Below, one piece after another: positions 1-7,491 of a DNA stretch of 35,971 nucleotides. Every line of letters starts with the position of its first letter. Position 1 is the stretch's first letter. The translations under genes were made by a program, and so were the position numbers. Source of the DNA: Streptomyces sp. NRRL WC-3618 (GTDB lineage Bacteria > Actinomycetota > Actinomycetes > Streptomycetales > Streptomycetaceae); assembly GCF_001280005.1 (NCBI RefSeq), contig NZ_LGDW01000477.1:1-35971 (forward strand), given 5' to 3'. A model generated the notes under the pieces. The model saw nothing but the letters and a program-made list of their open reading frames with translations, was not told the DNA's origin and searched no databases.

Positions 1-284
1 GGCGGTACGGGGGTGGGGAGCTGCGGCGGTCGGTGTCCAAGAGGGCGTTCGCGCGGGCGGTGCGGAGGTTGTTGCCGGTGGTGTCGGAGGGGGATCTGGT
101 GCCTGCGGCGGCGGGGGTGCGGGCGCAGGCCGTGCTGCGGGACGGGACGCTGGTGGACGACTTTCTCATCCGGGAGGGGGCGCGGGCGGTGCATGTGCTG
201 AACGCGCCGTCGCCGGCGGCGACCGCTTCGCTGCCGATCGGGAGAGAGGTGGCTCGGCGGGCGCTGGCTGTACTGGGCGAGTGA
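1..284 (+). CDS. lhgO: L-2-hydroxyglutarate oxidase, C-terminal end (partial)
   Basis: This is the 3' end of a gene that starts before the window; the frame is open from position 3 and stops at 282-284. The translated end contains [17 protein letters not shown] and [14 protein letters not shown], which are typical of the C-terminus of the FAD-dependent L-2-hydroxyglutarate oxidase LhgO (DAO/GlpO superfamily), where the substrate domain closes onto the FAD-binding fold. The enzyme oxidises L-2-hydroxyglutarate to 2-oxoglutarate. The N-terminal Rossmann FAD motif is outside the window. Assignment rests on recognising the C-terminal signature, so another family member is possible but less likely. 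Confidence 0.8.
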   Translation, partial: RYGGGELRRSVSKRAFARAVRRLLPVVSEGDLVPAAAGVRAQAVLRDGTLVDDFLIREGARAVHVLNAPSPAATASLPIGREVARRALAVLGE

Positions 285-335
285 GCGCGGGGCTTCTCCT
301 CGCCCCCGCCGCCCTTACCCGTCCCATCCCGTACC

Positions 336-410
336 TGGGGGCTGCGCCCCCAGACCCCCCTTCGCGCTGAACGCGCTCGTCCTCAAACGCCGGACGGGCT
401 GGAGGGGGGC
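336..410. repeat. Streptomyces-type intergenic repeat with hairpin
   Basis: A 7-bp stem with a 3-nt loop (TGGGGGC/GCCCCCA, 336-352) is followed by a C-run and the phrase CTCGTCCTCAAACGCCGGAC. I recognise this combination as a recurrent intergenic element of Streptomyces genomes. It lies 3' of lhgO and may act as its terminator. It is non-coding here. Confidence 0.55.
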
Positions 411-495
411 GGGGAGAGAAGGTGCGGGTGGTTCGAGAGTGCCTGGTATACGGACCGAGACGGGTGGGCGGGTGGGTAAACACGCCCCCGCCCCG

Positions 496-501
496 TAAAA
501 T
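496..501 (+). promoter_or_regulatory. -10 element of a probable leaderless trmB promoter
   Basis: TAAAAT lies 10 bp upstream of the GTG chosen as the trmB start, and there is no Shine-Dalgarno sequence between them. That geometry fits transcription starting at or very near the GTG (leaderless mRNA), which is common in Streptomyces. No convincing -35 box was seen. Confidence 0.45.
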
Positions 502-511
502 CGGGTCCACT

Positions 512-1297
512 GTGTCTGACGACTCCCTTGACTCCGCATCGACGCCCGTCCCCGCCCGGCCCAAGGGCACCCCCCGCTTCCCCGGCGGGCCGCAGGCCGA
601 TCCCGCCGGGTCGCACTTCGAGCGGCGGATCAGAAGCTTTCAGCCCCGGCGCAGCCGGGTCACCGCCGGGCAGGGTGACGCGCTGCGTCGGCTGTGGCCC
701 AAGTGGGGCCTCGACATCGACGGGCACGCTCTCCGGCTCGGCGAGCTGTTCGGGGACGACCTGCCCGTCGTACTCGAGATCGGGTTCGGGATGGGCGAGG
801 CCACCGCGAGGATGGCTGCCGACGATCCCGGTACGAACGTTCTCGCCGTGGACGTGCACACCCCGGGCCAGGGCAATCTGCTCAATCTCGCCGACCAGCA
901 CGGGCTGACCAACGTCCGCGTCGCCAACGGTGACGCGATCATCCTGCTCCGCGAGATGCTCACCCCCGACTCCCTCGACGGCCTGCGCGTCTACTTCCCG
1001 GACCCCTGGCCCAAGAAGCGGCACCACAAGCGGCGGCTGATCCAGGCCGAGTTCCTCGATCTTGCCGCCGGCCGGCTGCGCCCCGGCGCCGTCGTGCACT
1101 GCGCGACCGACTGGGAGCCGTACGCCGAACAGATGCTCGAGGTGCTCGACGCGCACCCGGAGTTCGAGAACACCCAGCCCGCGGGCGGTTACGCGCCACG
1201 TCCGCGGTTCCGGCCGCTGACCCGTTTCGAGGGCCAGGGCCTGGAGAAGGGTCATGTCGTGAACGACCTGCTGTTCCGCCGGGTGCAGCACCCGTAG
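512..1297 (+). CDS. trmB: tRNA (guanine-N7-)-methyltransferase TrmB
   Basis: TrmB uses S-adenosylmethionine to methylate G46 in the tRNA variable loop. The 261-aa product has the SAM-binding motif VLEIGFGMGEAT (residues 88-99), the family signature FPDPWPKKRHHKRR (162-175) that contacts tRNA, and the C-terminal TRFE..G motif (237-243). An open frame extends 30 codons upstream to 422, but that extension has no family similarity. I therefore chose GTG 512, which follows a TAAAAT box by 10 bp and is probably leaderless. The first ~35 residues are a low-complexity basic/proline-rich extension usual in actinobacterial TrmB. The PrsW-like gene follows after 24 bp, so the two are probably co-transcribed. 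Confidence 0.93.
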   Translation: MSDDSLDSASTPVPARPKGTPRFPGGPQADPAGSHFERRIRSFQPRRSRVTAGQGDALRRLWPKWGLDIDGHALRLGELFGDDLPVVLEIGFGMGEATARMAADDPGTNVLAVDVHTPGQGNLLNLADQHGLTNVRVANGDAIILLREMLTPDSLDGLRVYFPDPWPKKRHHKRRLIQAEFLDLAAGRLRPGAVVHCATDWEPYAEQMLEVLDAHPEFENTQPAGGYAPRPRFRPLTRFEGQGLEKGHVVNDLLFRRVQHP

Positions 1298-1321
1298 AGC
1301 TCCCTCGTTAGGGTCGATGCC

Positions 1322-2716
1322 GTGGCCGCCTTCCCCCCGTACCCGACCCACCCCAGCGGTCCCACCGACGGTCCGGTCGGCGGGGCGTTGCGGCACGCTC
1401 ACTGGTGGCAGCGGAACTGGGTGCGGTACGGCGCCGTCGTCAGCCTGCTCGCGCTCTCCGGTCTCGTCATCCTCGCCCTGGTCCGCGAGCAGACCGGCAC
1501 CGAGGGGTTCCTGGTCGGGCTGGGGCTCGCCGTGCTGCCCGTGCCGTTGCTCGTCGCCGCGTTCCGCTGGCTGGACCGGGTCGAGCCGGGGCCGTGGCGG
1601 AACCTGGTCTTCGCGTTCGCCTGGGGCGCCTGCGCGGCGGCCCTGATAGCGATCGTCGCCAACAGCTTCGCGACGAGATGGATAGCGACCGCCACCGCCG
1701 ACCCGTCCGGCGCGGACACCCTCGGGGCGACCGTCATAGCGCCGATCGTCGAGGAGTCGGCGAAGGCGGCGGCCGTACTGCTCATCTACCTCTTCCGCCG
1801 ACGCGACTTCACCGGCATCGTCGACGGCGTCGTGATCGCCGGGATCACCGCCACCGGCTTCGCGTTCACCGAGAACATCCTCTATATCGGCACCGCGTTC
1901 GGCACCGACCAGCTCACCGGGGACACCGGTATCGCCTCGGTCACGGCGGCGACCTTCTTCGTGCGCGTCGTCATGTCCCCGTTCGCGCACCCCCTGTTCA
2001 CGGTCCTCACCGGCATCGGTTTCGGGATCTCCGCGCTGTGGGGCGAGGGCCGGCACGTCCGCCGGGTGCTGCTGCCGCTGTCCGGGCTGTTGCTCGCGAT
2101 GAGCACGCACGCCCTCTGGAACGGCTCGTCGACGTTCGGGGAGTTCGGGTTCATCGCGGTGTACGCCGCGTTCATGCTGCCCGCGTTCGGGCTGCTGACC
2201 TGGCTGGTCATCTGGACCCGCCAGCGCGAACTGCGTACCGTGCGCGCCGAGTTGCCGGCGTACGCACAGGCCGGCTGGCTGGCCCCGGCCGAGCCGTACG
2301 CCCTCGGCTCGATGCGTGCCCGGCGCCTGGCCCGCGAGTACGCCCGCCACCACCTGGGCAGACCGGCGGCGCGCGCGGTGGCGCAGTACGAGGCGTACGC
2401 GACCTCGCTGGCGTTCCTGCGCCACCGGGGGCGCCTCGGCCGCGCGGGCGCCGATTTCGTCGTCCGGGAACAAGTACTGCTGGGCGAGCTGTGGCAGCGC
2501 AGAACGGTGGCCCGCCCGGCCCTGGACCACGCGGCGCGCGCGATCGCACCGGCGCCGGCTCCCATGCCGCCGGTCCCCTGGCCGACGTACACACAACAGC
2601 CGTACGCACAGCGGCCCTACGGACACGCGCCTCTGGGCTACGGAGAACAGGGGTACGGGCAGCAGCCGTACGGCCCCGTGACCCCGTACCCGGCCTACAA
2701 CCCGTACCGCTCCTGA
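1322..2716 (+). CDS. PrsW family intramembrane metalloprotease
   Basis: The 464-aa polytopic membrane protein has about eight hydrophobic segments between residues 37 and 300. It carries the PrsW family motifs in order: EESAK (144-148), the F-x-x-x-E motif around FAFTEN (180-185), a membrane histidine in FAHPLFT (223) and HALWN (263-267). These residues form the proposed metal site. PrsW in Bacillus cleaves an anti-sigma factor inside the membrane; the substrate here is unknown. The cytoplasmic C-terminus ends in a Tyr/Gln/Pro/Gly-rich tail (from about 420) with repeated QQPYGQ-like units, a disordered tail common in streptomycetes. GTG 1322 was chosen because it follows trmB closely and the frame has no better start. 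Confidence 0.85.
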   Translation: MAAFPPYPTHPSGPTDGPVGGALRHAHWWQRNWVRYGAVVSLLALSGLVILALVREQTGTEGFLVGLGLAVLPVPLLVAAFRWLDRVEPGPWRNLVFAFAWGACAAALIAIVANSFATRWIATATADPSGADTLGATVIAPIVEESAKAAAVLLIYLFRRRDFTGIVDGVVIAGITATGFAFTENILYIGTAFGTDQLTGDTGIASVTAATFFVRVVMSPFAHPLFTVLTGIGFGISALWGEGRHVRRVLLPLSGLLLAMSTHALWNGSSTFGEFGFIAVYAAFMLPAFGLLTWLVIWTRQRELRTVRAELPAYAQAGWLAPAEPYALGSMRARRLAREYARHHLGRPAARAVAQYEAYATSLAFLRHRGRLGRAGADFVVREQVLLGELWQRRTVARPALDHAARAIAPAPAPMPPVPWPTYTQQPYAQRPYGHAPLGYGEQGYGQQPYGPVTPYPAYNPYRS

Positions 2717-2771
2717 TTCCTGTGGCGGGCCGGGACCCGTCACACCCCCCGGCCGAACCTCACGCCGAACC

Positions 2772-3716
2772 TCACGCCGAAGCCGCCGTCAGGAGCGCCA
2801 TCTCCGCCTCCGTCAGTTCCAGTTCCGCGACCGCGAGCAGCGGCGCGAGCTGGTCGGCCGTGCGGGCGGACGCGATCGGGGCGGCCACCGTCGGCCGGGC
2901 GGCGAGCCAGGCCAGGGCGACCGTGGCGACCTCCGCGCCGTGCGCCGCCGCGACGGTGTCCAGCGCGGCCAGGACCTTCCGGCCGCGCTCCGACTCCAGG
3001 TGCTGGGCGGCGCCCCCCGCGCGCGGGCTGTCGACCGTCGTACCGGCGCGGTACTTGCCGGTGAGGAAACCGGAGGCCAGCGCGTAGTACGGGACGGCGG
3101 CAAGGCCCGTACGGGAGGCGATGTCGCGTCGCGGGCCCTCGTAGGTGTCGCGTGAGACCAGGTTGTAGTGGGGCTGGATGGCCACGTACTTGGCCAGGCC
3201 CTCGCGGTCGGAGAAGTCCAGGGAGTCCTGGAGCCGCTCGGGGGAGATGTTGGAGACGGCGATGTGGCGCACCTTGCCCGCGGTCACCAGTTCGTCGAGG
3301 GCGCCGATGATCTCCTCGACGGGCACCTCGGGCTGGTCGAAGTGCGTGAAGTAGAGGTCGATGTGGTCGGTGCCGAGGCGGCGCAGGGAGGCGTCGGCGG
3401 CGGCCTTGATGTTGCCGCCCGAGAGGCCGGGGTAGTCGGGGTGCTGGCTGACCTTCGTGGCGACCACGATGCTGTCGCGGTTGCCACGCGTCTTCAGCCA
3501 CTTCCCGATGACGGTCTCGGACTCGCCGCCCTTGTTGCCGGGGGCCCACGCCGAGTAGGCGTCGGCGGTGTCGATGAAGTTGCCGCCGGCCGCCGCGTAG
3601 GCGTCGAGCACCTCGAAGGAGTGGGCCTCGTCGGCGGTCCAGCCGAAGACGTTGCCGCCGAGGGCGAGGGGGAAGACTTCCAGGTCCGATGATCCGAGCT
3701 TGCGCAGAACAGTCAT
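2772..3716 (-). CDS. Aldo/keto reductase
   Basis: A 314-aa NADPH-dependent oxidoreductase of the aldo/keto reductase superfamily ((alpha/beta)8 barrel). The sequence shows the family landmarks: FIDTADAYSAW with the catalytic Asp and Tyr, VVATKV with the catalytic Lys, DLYFTHFDQP near the active-site His, and a C-terminal PIASARTADQL segment that binds the 2'-phosphate of NADPH. The start is either ATG 3716 or ATG 3722, two codons upstream; neither has a strong Shine-Dalgarno. The long open frame continuing to 4307 is a shadow of the M23 gene. The gene converges with the PrsW gene and shares orientation with the M23 gene, from which a hairpin at 3806-3847 separates it. The substrate cannot be predicted. 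Confidence 0.9.
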   Translation of the reverse strand: MTVLRKLGSSDLEVFPLALGGNVFGWTADEAHSFEVLDAYAAAGGNFIDTADAYSAWAPGNKGGESETVIGKWLKTRGNRDSIVVATKVSQHPDYPGLSGGNIKAAADASLRRLGTDHIDLYFTHFDQPEVPVEEIIGALDELVTAGKVRHIAVSNISPERLQDSLDFSDREGLAKYVAIQPHYNLVSRDTYEGPRRDIASRTGLAAVPYYALASGFLTGKYRAGTTVDSPRAGGAAQHLESERGRKVLAALDTVAAAHGAEVATVALAWLAARPTVAAPIASARTADQLAPLLAVAELELTEAEMALLTAASA

Positions 3717-3805
3717 GTTCATCGTCAACGCCCGTGACGGAGGCCCTGATTCCGGCCCGGTCGCGAAGTTCGTGTGAACGGGCCGAACAGCGCGTGCCTC
3801 AAAAG

Positions 3806-3847
3806 CAGGTAGTCCCGACGTCGGGTCGTGAACGTCAGGACTACCTG
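3806..3847 (-). terminator. Intrinsic terminator of the M23 peptidase gene
   Basis: A perfect 10-bp stem (CAGGTAGTCC/GGACTACCTG) encloses a 22-nt partly self-complementary loop, starting 23 bp after the M23 stop codon. On the minus strand it is followed by CTTTTGAGG, giving a short T-tract. Confidence 0.7.
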
Positions 3848-3870
3848 GGAGAAACCGGGGAACGCGTCCC

Positions 3871-4935
3871 TTACGGGTTGAGGCCCATGCTCCGCAGCCA
3901 CGCCATCGGGTCGATGCCGGCCCTGTCCGAGCTGCTGGTGTGGACCTCGAGGTGGAGGTGGGCACCGGTGACGTTGCCGGTGGCACCGACGCGGCCGATG
4001 ACGTCGCCCGTGCCGACCTTCTGGCCGACGCTGACGTTGATCGACGACTGGTGGGCGTACCAGAGCTCGGTGCCGTCGTCGAGGGTGATGATCGTGCGGT
4101 AGCCGTAGGAGCCGCTCCAGCCGGCCTCGGTGACCGTGCCGCTGTGGATGGCCTTGAGCGGCGTGCCGGTGGGCGCGGCGAAGTCGAGGCCGGTGTGGTA
4201 GCCGGAGGACCAGAGGGACCCGGCCTGGCCGAACGTGGAGGTGATCGTGTACGAGGAGACCGGCAGCGTGTACTCCTTGGCGAGCTCGGCGAGACGCGCG
4301 GCCTCACGCTTCGCCTCCGCTGCTTCTGCGGCCTTCTTCTTCGCGGCGGCGGCCTTCTCGGCGGCCTCCTGCTTCACCTTGGCCGCCTCGGCGGCGGCCT
4401 TCTTCGCGGCGGCGTCCTGGGCGGCCTTCTGGACCTTGGCCTCGGCCTGGTCCTTCTGCTGCTCGGCCTGGAGGATGATGCGAGCGCGCAGGGCCTCGCC
4501 CGCGTCGCTGGCGCCCTGCTCGGTCTCCTCGGTGGTCACGCCGACGCTGCTGAGCGCGGTGGCGGAGCCCTGGGGTTCGTTGTCCGAGTCGTCGTCCGTG
4601 AAGGGCGAGCCCACGGACGGCAGGTCGGGGATGGAGATGGAGACCGGCGGCTTGCCGGTCTGCGCGGTGGCCATGCCTCCCGCGCCGACGGCGGCTATGA
4701 CACCGACGCCGAGAACGGTGGAGCTGCGCGCGAGTCCTCCGCCGCGCTGCTTGCTGACGCGGTGCCGGCCGCGAACGGGTCGGGTGGAGTCCGCGGTGGG
4801 GTTCCACTCTTCCCAGGGGCCCTCGTCGATACGGCGGCCGAGGAAGCCGAAGGTCGGGAACGTGCCGTCCTCGGTCTCGCTGCTGCGCTGACTCGGCACG
4901 GACGGGGCTTCTGGGGCAGCCGGGTTTGACGCCAC
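3871..4935 (-). CDS. M23 family metallopeptidase (cell-wall endopeptidase)
   Basis: The 354-aa protein is a peptidoglycan hydrolase of the LytM/M23 family. It has a disordered N-terminus, one hydrophobic segment (about 70-92, STVLGVGVIAAVGAGG), an Ala/Lys/Glu-rich coiled coil (about 145-222) and a C-terminal M23 domain. The zinc-site residues are visible: H247-x3-D251 (HTGLD), H295 (YAH) and HLHLE (326-330). GTG 4935 was chosen because AAGGAG lies 9 bp upstream, directly after the riboswitch. An open frame reaches 5052 but only by translating the riboswitch. Expression should fall when c-di-AMP is high, as known for wall hydrolases behind ydaO-type riboswitches in Streptomyces. Confidence 0.92.
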   Translation of the reverse strand: MASNPAAPEAPSVPSQRSSETEDGTFPTFGFLGRRIDEGPWEEWNPTADSTRPVRGRHRVSKQRGGGLARSSTVLGVGVIAAVGAGGMATAQTGKPPVSISIPDLPSVGSPFTDDDSDNEPQGSATALSSVGVTTEETEQGASDAGEALRARIILQAEQQKDQAEAKVQKAAQDAAAKKAAAEAAKVKQEAAEKAAAAKKKAAEAAEAKREAARLAELAKEYTLPVSSYTITSTFGQAGSLWSSGYHTGLDFAAPTGTPLKAIHSGTVTEAGWSGSYGYRTIITLDDGTELWYAHQSSINVSVGQKVGTGDVIGRVGATGNVTGAHLHLEVHTSSSDRAGIDPMAWLRSMGLNP

Positions 4936-4949
4936 GTGGGCGTGCTCCT

Positions 4950-5105
4950 TTCCTTCCTTCTCGCCTACCGGGTTAGCTGACGGGTTCGGAGCAGGAAGGT
5001 CTCCTACGCGCGTATACCTGCCGTGTTGCCAGCAGGCGGACGAACGATTCACCCCAAGTTGGTGGTTCCCCGGTTCCCTTGCGGGATTCGGCGCGTGCGC
5101 ACGGA
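4950..5105 (-). promoter_or_regulatory. c-di-AMP riboswitch (ydaO/yuaA leader)
   Basis: On the minus strand the M23 leader carries the ordered conserved blocks of this class: CGAATCCCGC, GGGAACCGGGGAACC, a TTGGGGTGAAT block, TAGGAGACCTTCC, then CTCCGAACCCGTCAGCTAAC and CGGTAGGCGAGAAGGAAGG. The CCTTCCT segment can pair with the final GAAGGAAGG just before the Shine-Dalgarno. The class binds c-di-AMP and, in actinobacteria, typically sits before rpf and M23/NlpC wall-hydrolase genes. Boundaries are approximate. Confidence 0.9.
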
Positions 5106-5333
5106 GCCGACTCTTGTGACGGCTGGTACGACCGTGCTGCGTTATCGAACGTTAATAGACCTGGCCACCGGATTCCAAGCTGTTCCCGTTGATCATTAAT
5201 CCTTTTCCGGAGGACTTTCCGGGTCACCACCGGTGAAAATCGGGCGAGTTGACCATGCCCTGAGCGACTCGCGAGTACGCGCCGCTTCGTACTCTGCGGG
5301 CGACCGCCGAGGATATGTGGCCGGAAAACGACT

Positions 5334-5369
5334 CAGGGCCGGAAACCAGTTTCCTGGTTTCCGGCCCTG
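5334..5369 (-). terminator. Strong hairpin downstream of tRNA-fMet
   Basis: A perfect 16-bp stem (5334-5349 with 5354-5369) and a 4-nt loop TTTC lie 9 bp past the 3' end of the tRNA. It should terminate the tRNA transcript and insulate the riboswitch promoter region (5106-5333), in which I see no gene. Confidence 0.85.
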
Positions 5370-5378
5370 GGCCTTCAG

Positions 5379-5452
5379 TAGCGGGGACAGGATTTGAACC
5401 TGCGACCTCTGGGTTATGAGCCCAGCGAGCTACCGAGCTGCTCCACCCCGCG
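5379..5452 (-). tRNA. Initiator tRNA-fMet (CAT)
   Basis: A 74-nt cloverleaf with anticodon CAT in loop CTCATAA. Initiator hallmarks are present: three consecutive G:C pairs at the base of the anticodon stem (GGG/CCC), and an unpaired first position in the acceptor stem (C1 opposite U72). The T loop is GTTCAAAT. CCA is not encoded, as usual in Streptomyces. Confidence 0.95.
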
Positions 5453-5539
5453 TCGTTGAACTCAACTATACGCCATCTGCGGGACCCCGATCACCACGTT
5501 TGATCGTCAGCCGATCACCAGTCCTTCGTCAGCCCGTCG

Positions 5540-6679
5540 TCAGTCCGACAGATGGGCGTTGGGGGCCTTGGCCCGCTCCTCGTACTCGGGCAGGACGACG
5601 ACCTCCACGCCCTCCCCCGCGAGCAGCCCGGTCCCGTTCGCCGCCACCACGAAGGTGTCCGGCTCGCGCCAGGCGGTCACCACCCGGCGTACGCCCGCCT
5701 CGAGGATCAGCCGGGCGCAGGGCGCGGGGCGGGAGGCGCGGTGCGCGCAGGGTTCCAGGCTGCTGTAGACGGTGGCCGTGCCGAGCCGGGGGTCGGCCTG
5801 GTCGAGCTTCGCGAGCGCTGCCTCCTCCGCGTGCACGACCGGGTCGCCGCCCTCGCGGGAGTGGCCGCGCGCCAGTTCCGTACCGTCGGCGGCGACCACC
5901 ACCGCGCCCACACTGAACGCCGTGCGCGAGGGCGGACACCGCTCGGCAAGTTCGCACGCCAGTGCCAGCCAGTGCCGGTCGGCGGCGGAGGCGAGCGGGC
6001 CGGTGCCGGGGGCGGTGGGCTCGTAGCGCATGAGGACGACGTCCTCGATCCGGCGCGTGTCCGTGAGCCGGAGCCGGCCGCCCTGGTAGGCGCCGGGGCC
6101 GAAGAGGCGGGGGGCGCCGGGGTCGCCGACGAACAGGGGTGCGAGGACGAGCTGGAGTTCGTCGGCGAGGCCCTGCTGGAGGAGCTGGGTGTGGACGGTG
6201 CCGCCGCCTTCGACCATCAGGCGCCGCACCCCCCGTACGTCATGCAGGTGTTCGAGCAGCGCCCGCCAGTCGAGCGGGCCGGGGCCCAGGCCGACGACCT
6301 CGACGTCGGCACCGAGGTTCGCGCGCCGGGCCTGTTCGGCGCCCTTGTCCGTCGTGTAGACGACCTTCTCGCCGCCCGTGTGCCAGAAGTTGGCGGCCGG
6401 GTCCAGTTCCCCCGATCCGCTCACCGTCACCTTGAGCGGGTACTCGGGCTTTCCGGCCGCCAGCCGCGCGGCCCGCCGTTCGGGCGAGTTGACCAGGAGA
6501 CGCGGATTGTCGGCGCGGATGGTGCCGGCGCCGATGAGGATCGCGTCGCTGGACGCCCGTACCTCGTCGACCCGGTCGAAGTCGGCGGGGCTGGAGAGCA
6601 GCAGGCGCTCGGGGCCGGTGTCGTCCAGGTAGCCGTCGAGGGAGACGGCGGCGGACAGCAGGACGTGAGGGAGGGGCAT
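5540..6679 (-). CDS. Fused pyrimidine reductase / pyrimidine deaminase (RibD-like, reversed domain order)
   Basis: The 379-aa protein joins a dihydrofolate-reductase-like RibD_C domain (about 1-225: SLDGYLDD, SDAILIGAGTIRADNPRL, MVEGGGTVHTQLL) to a zinc-dependent deaminase domain (about 235-340: HAEEAAL at 283-289, then PC at 310-311 and C321). These are the second and third activities of riboflavin synthesis, but bacterial RibD normally has the deaminase first. ATG 6679 has GGAAGAGAG upstream; the open frame to 6754 has no similarity. It is divergent from the MarR gene and near GTP cyclohydrolase II, which supports a joint pterin/flavin-type pathway. Whether it serves riboflavin or a related pyrimidine product cannot be told. 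Confidence 0.85.
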   Translation of the reverse strand: MPLPHVLLSAAVSLDGYLDDTGPERLLLSSPADFDRVDEVRASSDAILIGAGTIRADNPRLLVNSPERRAARLAAGKPEYPLKVTVSGSGELDPAANFWHTGGEKVVYTTDKGAEQARRANLGADVEVVGLGPGPLDWRALLEHLHDVRGVRRLMVEGGGTVHTQLLQQGLADELQLVLAPLFVGDPGAPRLFGPGAYQGGRLRLTDTRRIEDVVLMRYEPTAPGTGPLASAADRHWLALACELAERCPPSRTAFSVGAVVVAADGTELARGHSREGGDPVVHAEEAALAKLDQADPRLGTATVYSSLEPCAHRASRPAPCARLILEAGVRRVVTAWREPDTFVVAANGTGLLAGEGVEVVVLPEYEERAKAPNAHLSD

Positions 6680-6745
6680 GGGGGCACTCTCTTCCGGCTC
6701 GTTCCGGCCCTTTCCGGCTCTTCCGGCGCTCGCAGGACCTACCGC

Positions 6746-6774
6746 TTGGTTCAAGTTTGAAACAAACCTACACT
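6746..6774 (+). promoter_or_regulatory. MarR gene promoter with embedded operator palindrome
   Basis: A -35 box TTGGTT (6746-6751) and a -10 box TACACT (6769-6774) are 17 bp apart, and the ATG at 6781 lies 6 bp after the -10, so the transcript is probably leaderless. The palindrome TTCAAGTTTGAA (6750-6761) sits in the spacer. A similar TTCAAATCTGAA lies upstream of the GTP cyclohydrolase II gene. This is the layout expected of autorepression by a MarR protein. Confidence 0.6.
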
Positions 6775-6780
6775 GGTCGC

Positions 6781-7314
6781 ATGACGACCCGCTGGCTCAC
6801 CCCCGAGGAGCAGCGCGCGTGGCGCGCCTATGTCGCCGCCTCCCTGCTCCTGGAGGACGCGCTCGACCGGCAGCTCCAGCAGGACGCCGGGATGCCGCAC
6901 CTCTACTACACGATCCTGGCCTACCTCTCCGAGACGCCCGAGCGGCGGCTGCGGATGACCGATCTCGCCGAGAAGCTGAAGATCACGCGCAGTCGGCTGA
7001 CGTACGCGGTGGCGCGGCTGGAGAAGGACGGGCACGTACGGCGCGAGGCCTGCAAGTGGGACAAGCGGGGCACCATCGCCGCGCTGACCGACGAGGGGAT
7101 GGCGGTCCTGGAGCGCACCGCCCCCGGGCATGTCGCCACGGTCCGCGCCGCCCTCTTCGATCACCTGACGCCGGAGCAGGTGGGCCAACTGGAGGAGATC
7201 GGCACGCGGATCGAGCAGGCGCTCCAAGGGGAGGGGGCGCAGGCGGCGCCAGAGGGGCTGCCGTGGCTGCGCCGGTCCTCCTCGGCGTGCGGTGCCGACG
7301 ACTTGGGCGCATGA
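6781..7314 (+). CDS. MarR family transcriptional regulator
   Basis: A 177-aa winged helix-turn-helix regulator. The DNA-binding region is around residues 50-100 (LRMTDLAEKLKITRSRLTYA as recognition segment, then LEKDGHVRREACKWDKRGTIAALT as the wing), flanked by helices used for dimerisation. The start ATG 6781 is supported by the promoter geometry. MarR proteins bind short palindromes and release them on ligand or oxidant binding; the ligand is unknown. Position between the RibD-like and GTP cyclohydrolase II genes, with similar palindromes upstream of its own gene and of the cyclohydrolase, suggests it controls this small pathway. Confidence 0.9.
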   Translation: MTTRWLTPEEQRAWRAYVAASLLLEDALDRQLQQDAGMPHLYYTILAYLSETPERRLRMTDLAEKLKITRSRLTYAVARLEKDGHVRREACKWDKRGTIAALTDEGMAVLERTAPGHVATVRAALFDHLTPEQVGQLEEIGTRIEQALQGEGAQAAPEGLPWLRRSSSACGADDLGA

Positions 7315-7331
7315 GTCGCACCGCACTACGT

Positions 7332-7349
7332 TGCTTTAATTTTTAAGCA
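7332..7349. promoter_or_regulatory. Imperfect palindrome upstream of ribA-like gene
   Basis: TGCTTTAATTTTTAAGCA is an AT-rich imperfect palindrome in otherwise GC-rich DNA, 18 bp after the MarR stop. It resembles the TTGAA/TTCAA type of MarR operator and may be a second regulator site or part of the GTP cyclohydrolase II promoter. Confidence 0.35.
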
Positions 7350-7382
7350 TGGGGTAGGGTCACCCTTCGAGTGAGGATCTGC

Positions 7383-7396
7383 TTCAAATCTGAAAC
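7383..7396. promoter_or_regulatory. Candidate MarR operator upstream of GTP cyclohydrolase II gene
   Basis: TTCAAATCTGAAAC matches the MarR promoter site TTCAAGTTTGAAAC at 11 of 14 positions. It is followed by related AGCTTC/GAAAC and GTCAACAGCT repeats up to 7445. It probably links this gene to the MarR regulator. Confidence 0.5.
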
Positions 7397-7491
7397 AGCT
7401 TCGGAAACGGCTTCGTCAACAGCTGTCAACAGCTTCTGAAGCAGATCCCCCCGCAGATCCGAGGATCGATCGAGACCAACGGGAGACCCGC

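Noticed and set aside
383..2743. Very long minus-strand open frame (786 codons)
   Set aside because: It is antisense to trmB and the PrsW gene, is low-complexity Arg/Gly/Val-rich, and reflects codon bias in high-GC DNA.
3940..4929. Plus-strand 329-codon frame
   Set aside because: Antisense shadow of the M23 coiled-coil and catalytic domain, dominated by Gly and Leu.
5552..6760. Plus-strand 402-codon frame
   Set aside because: Shadow of the reductase/deaminase fusion gene.
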